In this document: positions 1 through 11,155 of the stretch, piece by piece | How the letters are laid out: each line of letters opens with the position of its first letter | Numbering within the stretch: position 1 is the first letter of the stretch | DNA from: Circinella minor | Taxonomy: Eukaryota > Mucoromycota > Mucoromycetes > Mucorales > Lichtheimiaceae | NCBI GenBank assembly: GCA_016758965.1 | Contig: JAEPRB010000322.1 | Location: 1 to 38,959 of the forward strand | Direction: 5' to 3' | DNA: 38,959 bases | Made by a program: the position numbers and the translations under genes | Notes under the pieces: generated by a model | What the model was told of the DNA's origin: nothing | Databases searched by the model: none | What the model saw: only the letters and a program-made list of their open reading frames with translations

Positions 1-91
1 AAAAAAAAAAAAAAAAAGAATTTTATAAATTATTATTGGTGTTTTGCATAGAATAAAAAAAGAACACCACGTGGATATATTGGTTGGAGGG

Positions 92-123
<32 letters not shown>

Positions 124-579
124 AGGTAACAAACATTCAACATGACAACAAAATCAACATTAATATTGTTGCTAGACATCAGTGAAACCTCATGTAAACT
201 ATTATTAAATTTGTAATAAAAAATATGGAAAAGTAATGAAGTATACAAATTAACCCAATGACCACGCGTTATAAAACCAAAAAAGAAAGAGTTAGCTGCA
301 TAATTCGTTATGCTAAAAAAAAACTATGTATATGAAAAAAAAAAAAAAAAATTACGATGACATCACTCTAGGAAGTAAATTTCCAAATGGAGAGGAAAAG
401 AGGGAAGCGGAGAGACATACAACGACGACGACCTGCTTCGGGTTTTCCAAGCAGCAGCTTGGGGTTTTTTTTTTTTTAACTCTTGTTGCTGTAATCCAAC
501 TTTTTACTCTTTATTCCTTTTTCCCTCTTTGGGTTATTTTTTTTTTATATAACATATATATAAATAATATTACTATATT
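1..579. other. Upstream region of the Rab gene, homopolymer-rich
   Basis: I see no gene here. It holds a 30-nt poly-A run at 92-121, further A and T runs, and a T-rich leader with TATA-like sequence at about 540-575, just before the Rab start codon. Upstream ATGs exist (for example at 326), but they open low-complexity frames that do not join the Rab frame. The T-rich stretch at about 468-550 is probably promoter or 5' leader of the Rab gene (inference). Confidence 0.5.
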
Positions 580-1935
<1,356 letters not shown>

Positions 1936-2213
1936 TAATAATTAATAATATTGGATAAATTAACAACAAATAACGTATACATCCTAAATCAACACACACA
2001 CACACACAACACATAAACACATATTCAACAACATAACCCAACAAAAAAAAAAACAGTAAAAGAAAGTAAAAGAAAAAAAAAAAAAGAAAAACAATAATAA
2101 TCATGATGCATTATTGTTCTCATACGCACACACAAAACACACATATCAACAACAAAACGAAATTCTTTTACGCTTTTTTTTTTATATATTCTTTTACTTG
2201 TTCCTTTTTTTTT

Positions 2214-2246
2214 TCTTCTTCTTCTTCTTCTTCTTCTTCTTCTTCT
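2214..2246 (+). repeat. (TTC)n trinucleotide microsatellite
   Basis: An uninterrupted run of about eleven TTC units lies just downstream of the Rab gene, probably in its 3' UTR or spacer. It would read as poly-Ser or poly-Phe, but there is no supported frame. Confidence 0.8.
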
Positions 2247-2545
2247 TTATATAAACCCTTTTTATATGCAGTTATAACTCCAACAAACCTTTCTTTTTTC
2301 TTTTCTTTCTTCTTGTTTTTTTTTTCTATATACAGCTCATAAATAATAATAATTTTCTTTTTCTTTTTGTGAGACTAGATGAATGAAAAAAAGAAAAAAA
2401 AATATGGAAAATCTAAACAAGGAAAAAAAAAAAAAGAAAAGAGAGGTACTTTTTACATATTATATAAATATGCCCCCTTTCTTGTGTATCCCCTCATTTT
2501 GTACTTGATCTCCTTTAACATGAAAAAAAAAAAAAGACTTTGATT

Positions 2546-2550
<5 letters not shown>

Positions 2551-2580
<30 letters not shown>
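2551..2580 (+). repeat. 30-nt poly-T run
   Basis: A homopolymer of thirty T sits in the spacer between the convergent Rab and F-box genes. Its true length is uncertain, because such runs are error-prone in sequencing. Confidence 0.7.
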
Positions 2581-2581
<1 letters not shown>

Positions 2582-2814
2582 GTGTCGCCTGATTTTCTGA
2601 TGTATGATTATGAATAAGTGGTATTTAGTACGTATATTAAAAAAAAAATTGCAACAAGGGGGAAAGGATAGAAATAAATAGGCTACTATATAAACTTGTT
2701 TATCTTATACATAGGATATAGTTAATAATAATAATAATAATAATAGAGTAAAAAGGGGGTATTGGAGTATATAAATTTGTAAATGTGAGTTGGAAAAAAG
2801 TTGAATATTATCAA

Positions 2815-4997
2815 TTAAAGAATGATACAATTTGCAACATGAGGCTGTCCCGCAGCTCCAGTAGCAATATCTGGACGACGACGTTGACGGCCAATAGTAT
2901 TATATCGTCTTCGTGTATTATGATGAATAGTACTATTACGTCGTCCTCTCAATACGCGAGGTTGATCACGTAAATTTAATGAAATAACATCTTCCTCTTC
3001 ATTTCCTTCTTCTTCATCGTTTTCTTCTTCCACAAATTGTTCATCTCTCCAAGAATAAAAACTTTTGATTGTCAACATTGGACTTGCTTTCGCTAATGCT
3101 GAACGTACTCCCTTTTCTGTAATATTTGAACAATCCAATACTTCAACACTTAATTTTCTTGACATTCTTAACTTTTCTTCTTTTTGTATTTTTTTCTTTT
3201 TTTGTTGTTCTTCAGAATGGGTTAGAGGATCAGTCGAATGGGTTGAAGCAGATACTGGTGGTGAGGATGAGAAAAAACTAAATGCTGAATCAGCTGATAA
3301 TGGTGGTTGAGGTGATAATATGGCTGGTGTGGACGATGATCCTTCTGGCTCTTGTTCTTGTTGTTGTTGTTGTTGTGATGGTGGCTGTGTTAAGAATACT
3401 GCAATAGTATCCAATGCATCATCTGTTACAGTACAATTATCCAATTCTAAATGTTGGAGTTGATGACAAACACCATGTAACACAAGGTGAGTAATTGCAT
3501 CATCAGCGATCTGTGTACAGTTAGATAAACATAATCGGCGTAAATTCGGTTGATGATTTGCTAACGATTTTACTGTAATTCCTGTAATTTGTTGTAAATC
3601 TTCTAAATCCAAATGCATCAATGTTCTTAATCTTGGTGCAAGATAACAAAATCCTTGATCTGTTAAAAGTACACATCCAGCTAATTCAAGATGTGTTAAT
3701 TTCCTACAGTGAAGAGCAATATGTCGAAGGGAAGCATCAGATAATCTTGCACAATTGGATAAGTTAAGATGAGATAATAAAGGTTGTTCTTGTTCTTTTT
3801 GAACTAAAAAGGCTAATAAAGCATTATCTGAAAGTCCAGTACATGATCCAAGACAAAGATGACTTAATCGTGTCAAATGTTTTCCAAGAATAGTCATAGT
3901 AGATTCAGTCAGTTGTGGACAACCATTGAGTTTTAAGCATGTAAGCTCAGGACATCCTCGTGCCACTGCTTGAACGCCCTGACCAGTCAGGTTCCGACAC
4001 CATCCGATATTTAGTTTTTCAAGATGATTCAGTTGTTGACCTACAACTGTTAATGTTGAATCCTTGACTGTATCTAATCCTGATAAATCCAATACTCGTA
4101 ATTGAGATGCATTATTTAAAAAACAAGCAATACTATGAGTTGATATACCACGACAATCTTTTAAATGTAATACTTGAACATTTGGACAATGATCGGATAA
4201 TGTTCGTAACCCGTGTCCAGTCAGCTGAACACAACCTCTAGATGTTTGTTGTTATTAGTTATTGGCAATAATAATAAATAAATAAATTATAGTTATATAA
4301 ATAACCTTATCACTATTTCTCTCTTTTTATTATCATTGTCCTTTTTCTTCTCCTCTTTTCTCTTCTCCACGTCCCTCTCTTCTCCCCCACCCCCAAAAAT
4401 AAATAAATAAATCATACCTAAAATTAACTACTCTCAGAAATTTTCCAGCAGCTACACCTAATCTAAGTAATTGTTCAGATGGTATTGCACTATAGAATGG
4501 TGTGACATCTATCTTGGTCCATAATGATCCATCAAATGCAAGTCGCTTCCATTTTTGACACACCTTGTTATTTATATTAAAACAAAAACAAAAAAAAAAT
4601 TAAAATTAAAATTATTACTATATAATTATTATCATTGGATTTTGGAATAATGTATGCATACCGCGGTTGCTTTTAAAAGCTCTTTTGCTGGAAGTTGACC
4701 AAAGATCCTGATTTGTAGTTCATCCGGTAATCTAAGAAAAGGTGATATAGATTCTGTTATAGTTTCTGTTGTCGTCGTCACTACTACAGATCGTTGTAAC
4801 TGGGTTGTTGTAGTTGATGTTGTGGTTTTTGTGGTAGTAGTGGTTGCTGGGCCTATTTATCATATATAATAAAAAATATATATATATATTTGTATTTATC
4901 CATACGTTAGAAAAAATAAAGAATTATATAACAAATGATAATAAAAACCTTTAATAGCAGTTATATCAGTAGCGTTTTGAATCAACAAGGAGACCAT
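2815..4997 (-). CDS. F-box / leucine-rich-repeat protein (FBXL type)
   Basis: Exons in coding order are 4949-4997, 4662-4852, 4418-4563 and 2815-4237, giving 1809 nt and 602 residues. An in-frame TAA lies two codons before the ATG, which supports this start. A Thr-rich N-terminus (about 17-53) is followed by an F-box at about 54-97 (FLRLPDELQIRIFGQLPAKE...VCQKW). Cysteine-containing LRRs of the CC type (L..L.L..C..LT..G) run from about 128 to 412. A Q/S-rich linker, one more LRR-like unit (VEVLDCSNITEKGV) and an acidic run of about 15 residues follow. Family knowledge: FBXL proteins (yeast Grr1, fission-yeast Pof2, human FBXL2/20) bind Skp1 through the F-box and select substrates for SCF ubiquitin ligase through the LRRs. 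Substrate and exact orthologue cannot be told from sequence alone. It shares a divergent promoter with the Myb gene. Confidence 0.9.
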
Positions 4998-5387
4998 CAA
5001 TTAGTAAAATAATCACACACAAAAAAAAAAAAAAAGGAAGAAAGGGAAGAAGAAAAAAAAAAAAAAAAGAAAAAAGAGAATAAAAAAAATGCAAGTAAAA
5101 GAAAGTCAAATGCCATGGCTTAAGAAGTTGTTGACAACCATGTGACGCTTTTGTGTATAATAATGTAATACTTTAACACTCTCTCTCCCCCTTTTCCCTT
5201 TCTTCACATCTAATTTACATTAATTTTTTTTTTTTTTTTTTTTTGTGTCTGAAAATAATTTAGCCGATCATCATCAAAACAACACATCGTTTTTTTTTTT
5301 TCGCGTTTTTATTATTGTTTTTTTTTTTTTGGGCGTACAGCTTTTTCTTTTCCCCGTACAACATAACTTTTTTACTATCAACATTAA
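4998..5387. promoter_or_regulatory. Divergent promoter between the F-box and Myb genes
   Basis: These 390 bp separate two start codons pointing away from each other. The half next to the F-box gene is purine-rich on the + strand (5017-5090), so pyrimidine-rich on that gene's coding strand. The half next to the Myb gene carries T/C tracts (5178-5210, 5226-5244, 5291-5330) on the + strand. Each gene therefore has a pyrimidine-rich leader in its own sense. I see no clear TATA box. Promoter function is inferred from position. Confidence 0.6.
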
Positions 5388-6508
5388 ATGAATATAATTC
5401 AAACAAGTTTTCATAATTCAGGACATATTCAATGGTCGGCCATTATTCGTCGTACATTCACGATATCAACCATTCAATATAATAAAAAAACAACAACTGA
5501 TAATGTCATAACATCAGTGGCTCGTACTCGTCGCATATGGACTGACGAGGAATCAGATAGACTTATTAACTTGGTTGAAACTATGGGTCCTAAATGGACT
5601 CAAATTTCACGTACTTTAGATAGACCACCTTCTGTTGTTTATAATCGTTACAAGCATTTAACGGATACCACTGAATTTCACGGTCCTTGGACAGAAGTAG
5701 AATTGAACTCTTTACGTGAAGCGACGAAAGGTCAAACTGATGTTGATCGTATTGACTGGAATAAAGTACGATTACAATTGCCTCGATTACGTCCTATCTC
5801 TATTATACGACTTACTTATAAACATTCAGTGGATCCAAAAATTCGACATGGACGTTGGTCTGAAAAGGAAGTTGAACGATTGCAATGGTTAGTTAAATTG
5901 TATGGTACAGATAATTGGGATGCTGTTGCAGATGCTCTGGGTACTCGTACAAAACGTCAAACTCTTGAACGATGGCGTTGGCAACAAGCAGGAGGATTGA
6001 AAAAAGGTAAAATAAAAATAAAAAATAGTTATCAGATTGGATAATAATAAGATCTAGAAGAAAAAAAAAAAAAAAACGAGGCTCAAAGATATACATTTTT
6101 TTTATAGGACGATTTACAAAAGAGGAAGATGATGCCATTATTAGAGCTGTAGAAGAACATGGTGTAAATTTTGCCAAAGTCAAGAAAGCTATAGGTAGTG
6201 AACGTACAGCACGTAATATCTCACAACATTATCGATATGCTTTATGTCCTTCTACAGATCGATCTCCTTGGTCAGAAGAAGAAGAAAATCGTATGTATGA
6301 TTTATGTACGAAATATAAACATGATATGAACAAGGTCAAGGCTATTATGAAAGGGAATCGAAGTCCCAAGGATATGTGGAATCATTATTATAAAGTTCAA
6401 AAACAACGAAGAGATATCGAAAAACAAGGAAAACAAGAACAAGAAAAGTCTAGTACTACTACTACTACTACTATAAAATCTGAATCAAAACCAACAGAAA
6501 AAAAATAG
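5388..6508 (+). CDS. Five-repeat Myb/SANT DNA-binding protein with mitochondrial-like presequence
   Basis: Exons 5388-6006 and 6108-6508 join to 1020 nt, or 339 residues. An in-frame TAA directly precedes the ATG. Five Myb/SANT-like repeats can be read at about residues 48-91, 98-147, 154-201, 207-252 and 258-304. Each opens with an aromatic residue followed by an acidic stretch (IWTDEE, PWTEVE, RWSEKE, RFTKEE, PWSEEE) and ends in an aromatic third-helix position. Multi-repeat Myb proteins (SNAPc-190/Myb-like, Reb1/TTF1 classes) bind DNA. Residues 1-34 contain no acidic residue and include IIRRTFTISTIQYNKK, with Arg, Ser/Thr and hydrophobic residues as in mitochondrial presequences. Organelle targeting is an inference, and a nuclear factor is the alternative. 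The C-terminus is a Lys/Glu/Gln/Thr-rich tail. The stop is only 48 bp from the stop of the convergent reductase gene. Confidence 0.88.
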
Positions 6509-6556
6509 ATAGTATAATATCACGTAATGTTATTATTATAAAGATTATTATTATTA

Positions 6557-7457
6557 TTAAAAAATATATGGAATGACAGCTTTTCTTGAAGATGGATATT
6601 CATTTTTAAATTGTTTTTGATACCAAGCATGAGCACGTTTTCCTCGAGGGACTAAATTACCCAATGTTGTAGCAGCAAATGCTAATGCTGGATAACTTCC
6701 ACCTGTAAGAATAGCAAATCCTATCCATTCAATAACTTCACCAAAATAATTTGGACAACTAACATATTCAAATAATCCACCTCTTGGAATAAAATAACGT
6801 TTTTGATTATTCTTGTTTTGCATTTTAACGCGTCTTAAATTGAATAAGATACTATCATGATAGATATTGATAGCAAATCCAGCTGCCCAAAGACCGAGTC
6901 CACCAATGACATGAGGTGATGCTAATGAAAATGTATTTCGACCATTCCAAATACCATTAGTAAATCCATTCAACATATTAACCCAAATAGCAGAGAAAAA
7001 AGCAATTGAATGAATAGGTGCTATGGATGGAGCACGAATAGGATGAATAAAGGATCGATTGATATAATGGGTCATCCATAATCCATAAAGTAATACTTGA
7101 CTTGGTTGCCATTCTTGTGGACCTACCAATAACATGGATAATGTATACATGATAGGTGATACGAGTTCCATAATACACCAAGCCCATTTACCATTGAAAC
7201 TACAATCAACTAACATTTTTTGATCCGAGAATCGACCTTTTTTTACATATATTATTAGTTTTTTGTTATTATTTCTTTTTTTTTTTTTTTTTCGTTACTA
7301 GTTTCTTTTTAAACTTACCATAAGCTGCGTCAAACCAAAACAAGGTAGGAGCAAAAAGTGGAGGTAATATACCATAAATCTTTACAGCAACATTGTAAAT
7401 TTCTGGATCTCTCCACCATTCAATGACTTTGTTAACACATTCCGTTAATGGGAGCAT
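6557..7457 (-). CDS. Steroid 5-alpha-reductase family membrane protein
   Basis: Exons 7319-7457 and 6557-7236 give 819 nt and 272 residues, the usual length for the family. The chosen start gives MLPLTECVNKV. An in-frame ATG 51 nt upstream (7508) would add a Phe/Lys-rich segment and is less likely. Several hydrophobic membrane segments are visible. The C-terminal signature is clear: GGLFEYVSCPNYFGEVIEW, then TLGNLVPRGKRAHAWYQKQF and the terminal SSRKAVIPYIF. Family knowledge: these ER enzymes reduce a C4-C5 double bond in 3-oxo-steroids with NADPH (SRD5A1/2, plant DET2), and relatives act on polyprenols or enoyl-CoA. This gene looks closer to SRD5A1/DET2 than to the Tsc13 or DFG10 branches. 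The substrate in a fungus, perhaps a sterol intermediate, is not known from sequence. Confidence 0.9.
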
Positions 7458-7508
7458 CACTTTTTTATTATTTTTAGAAAAAAAAAGGTGTAGAAAGAAA
7501 CACGACAA

Positions 7509-9516
7509 CCCAACGAGGACTTGACTAAATGCTATATATAATACTGCATTTTAAAAAACCTGAAAGGAAAAACTCCGGCATTTACGAAGAAATATGTCAT
7601 TCTTTATAATTACACCAACTATTTTGCTTCTGATTTCCATTTTTTGTGTAATCTCTATTATCTTTCTGTATAACATTGGTGAAAAAAATAATAATAATCA
7701 TAAGTTCTATAGGCAACGATTTATTATTATTAATTTATAAATCTAAGGTATCTAAACCCATTCCTAACTTGTATGAGTTCATTATGGTTTAATGCTTCTT
7801 TTATCATTCTAAATAAAAAAGGAAAAAGAATGTGAATCAATTCTAATAGTAAGAAGTTTCTGTGTTTTCAAATTAGACAACTGTGTAACATGTAAAGAGA
7901 ATACGTACATGTATGTCTTATATATCGAGAACTTAAAAACCATATTTTCGTACACGTATAAACGTTTGTGTAATGTGTCTACATGTAACTATAAAATATG
8001 CTACATAAAAATTGTATTGTTGACAAGGAAAAAAATTATTACGTATATTGATATAAAATTTTATTGATTTACTGTTACAGTATTAATCCTCTTCATTGAG
8101 CTCAAAACCATCGAAAAAGTCCTAGAGGCAATGGTCGATGGATTATCATTAAGCCAGTATACATACATATAAGCGATATCTAACAATAGCACATTATATT
8201 CGGTGGTGCAATAAAAGGTAAAATATCACAATCGCTTATAGGTAGAAATTAGTCAACCATTTACATTCCACAGCTTGATACTCATCAGTTCAACTCTATT
8301 GATACATTGTTCTCTCATGTAGAGCTAGATTACGGTTGACACAAACCCGGTGTCACTAGCATATAGAGGATCCAATTTTCAACCGCTTTAAAACAAATCA
8401 TCAAGGAAGTTACACGACGGTTTTTCACCCTTAGAATTTGAATTATTTATTTTAATTTACTCTCACTGTAATCAATGTCTTAACTTTTTTTCTTTTCATT
8501 ACTCTATCTACTTTCTCTTTCCTTTCTCTCTATTATAAATTGTTTTTGTTTCAAATAATGCTTTATCTCATATTTTTTTTATATTATTATCTTCTACGTA
8601 CTCCCTAATTATTTTTCACATCACTATACATTTGTAAACAAAATATATCATTGTTGTTTCTAGAAGAAATATATAATTGGGAAAATCTATAGACTGTAAA
8701 CGAAAATACGAGTATGCTTAATTCTGGAAGACCAGTTCTTGCCTACGAAAAAAAAAAAGGCTGGTGTTGAGAAATAGTATTCTTTCGGATCTAATATCTA
8801 TTTATTAACGCAAAGATTCTGTAATGTTGGATAGGAACCTCAACTAGTACGTATTTTATTTAATTAGAAAAGAATATAATGAATAACAGTAGAATAACTA
8901 AAAAGAATTGTCAGTGAAGATCGTAGTAAGAATGATATGATGTAAAAAAAAAGAATACAAAGCGCTATAGCAAAAGCACTGTAACCAAGACACATTATTT
9001 ATTTATATAATCGTTACTATTACGCCAACATTTCACAACGCTTTTTTTTTTTTTTTTTTTTTTTGCTCGTGAAAAATAGAGCAATAAATTAACAGTTTAT
9101 AATAATCTATCAAGATTAGCCATTAACAACAAAATATCTCTCATATTTTGGGGGAGTGTTTTTACAGTATCACAAAAACCTTGTAGCCAACTTTTTCATC
9201 TGATATAATCAAGTTCAAAAGAAATAAAATATCAACTTTCACATGACAGCCATCATTATTGTTGGGCGATCACTTTATTTCTGAAAATAATGCCATATTT
9301 GAAGGTTTTTTTTTTTTTAATAGAAAAAAATATTTATTTACAACAGAAATAATTTGGTATAAAGAGGTTCTTGGTTTCATCACTACGACAGAGCAGTTAA
9401 TTTTATAACAGTTACGTAAAAAAAAAAAAGAGAAGGGAGAAAAAAAAAATAAAGGACAGACAACATGGATTAGTTTGAGAAGATTATTTTGAAAAAAGAA
9501 AAAGATAGATTACGTT
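7509..9516. other. Gene-poor AT-rich gap
   Basis: I find no supported gene. The gap includes 5' sequence of the reductase gene, a pyrimidine-rich stretch at about 8485-8535, a poly-T run at 9042-9064, and the 3' end of the hydrolase gene. The segment around 8050-8240 is slightly less AT-rich and has short open minus-strand frames, but no recognisable domain. Confidence 0.4.
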
Positions 9517-11155
9517 TTATACGTAAATTGTCATTGAAGATTTCTTTTTAGAATTAGAAACTGATGTGCGATTCGACATAGTCGATACTTTGGAAGACTG
9601 CTCTGATACTGCAGTAGTAGAAGATTGGTTATAATCCAAAGTCATAGTCAATGCCTCATGAAATTCATCTTCAGATGTTGCGGAATCATCATATGAAGTA
9701 TCATCCTGCTGTTCTTCTTCAGGTACAGCAGCAAGACCTTCACTCGCTTGTCTAAAAGATCGCACTTCTTCATGACAAGGTCCAATCACTGTTCTATATA
9801 CAAAATCTGCAAAAATATCATCTATTTTTTCCAATATTTTCTTGTCTTTGACGACTTCTCGAACAAAGAAATAGTCATGAGCACATTCTTCAATAACAGT
9901 TTCCCATCGAACACCGTCTGTATATTTTTAAATGAAAATGATAAGATTAACGTGTCAGATGCTGTATATATTTTTAAAATACAATGATCATTTTATTTTC
10001 TGTGTGTCTTTATACGACAGTTCACAATTTTTTTTTTTTTTTTTTTTTACCTTGTTCAGCTTTGTGTGCAAAATCAAGGGCATCATCACGAAGTACTTCT
10101 CGGTTACCAACAAACATGAGTGTTTGAGGTAAAAAAGCATTATATCCTGTTTGCAAGTCAGCAATACCCAACAAACGGTTAGCATCAGGAGATATATCGG
10201 GTGTAGGTTCTTCAAAGTATTCGTCAATAATTTTTTTTGCAGTATCCTGATTGATATAATCATATTTGGTGTTGGTAATCCACGATTCAGATGTTGTTTT
10301 ATCGGTCACCAAAGGTGAACTTAGAATTAATGAAGCAGGTCGAGGTAATTCAGGTGCGATTGCTTCTGCTTGTCCTCCTTCTACATTATCAACTTGAATT
10401 TCAAATAATCCAGGATCGTGTGTAATAAATAGCATTTCGAGAATAACAGCAGCACCCGTAGATCCACCAATGCAAATAACGCGAGAAGGATCAACGTTCA
10501 ACTTGTTTATTAAGTGATCATATGCGTGCACAATATCCTCTGTTGCACTGGGATATTTATACTCCGGCGACAATCTGTGTAGTTTGGGGACATAATCATC
10601 CAATTTTATAGTGAATTGTAATCAAAGGATTTTTTAGTAAATCATTTCATCTTACAGATATTCAAAAAAAAAAACGGTACCTGTGCTCGGCTGACATGAT
10701 CAATGCATCAACATTAAACTTCACTTTCAACACACGTAATAATTGGATACAAGAGTCCATAAACATATTATATTTTCCAAGTCGAAATCCACCACCTGTT
10801 TATGTGTATGTAAGAAAAAAGAGAGAATTAGTCTTCAAGTTTATTTTTTCCCATCTGCTTAAAAAAAAAGTTATTAATACTTACCATGAACATGAAACAG
10901 TATGACATCTGCTCGTGCTATCCGATTCATCATACCATCATGATCGAGTTTATTAATATTTTCACCAATCCAACCACCCCACCATCCTTGATTCCAGCGA
11001 ACTTTATATATCCATTGTCGATGCCATTTCTCAGGTTTTAAAATGTCATTGAAAAGAAGTCTTGCAGCTGATGTAGGAAGTAGAAATCCGCGACGAAGAA
11101 TTTTGACGGCTGCTCCAGGTGGTACTTTTCGAAGACGATTACCTAATGTTTTCAT
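9517..11155 (-). CDS. Alpha/beta hydrolase, hormone-sensitive-lipase family (esterase/steryl acetyl hydrolase-like)
   Basis: Exons in coding order are 10885-11155, 10681-10795, 10051-10574 and 9517-9917, giving 1311 nt and 436 residues. The oxyanion-hole motif HGGG (90-93) is rebuilt across the first intron, and EHRLSPEYKYP (127-137) across the second. The nucleophile elbow is GGSTG (165-169, Ser167), the acid is probably Glu288 in NREVLRDD, and the catalytic His is His317 in AHDYFF. Family knowledge: HSL-type enzymes hydrolyse short-chain, steryl or acylglycerol esters; yeast Say1, a steryl acetyl hydrolase, is of this kind. The N-terminus has hydrophobic and basic stretches but no clear signal peptide. 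After the catalytic core there is an acidic Ser-rich tail (about 350-436) ending in SNSKKKSSMTIYV. Substrate unknown. Confidence 0.88.

Larger units (their letters stand above)
1936..2814. other. Convergent 3' spacer between the Rab and F-box genes
   Basis: There is no credible gene. The spacer lies between two convergent stop codons and probably carries both 3' UTRs. It holds CA-rich stretches, a TTC microsatellite, a 30-nt poly-T run and a TAA repeat near 2720-2744. Short frames here are pure low complexity. Confidence 0.5.

Noticed and set aside
8050..8240. Open minus-strand frame of about 50 codons and a frame ending DFFDGFELNEED
   Set aside because: The frames are short, their ends are undefined, and no family is recognised. 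This is compatible with chance or very decayed mobile DNA.
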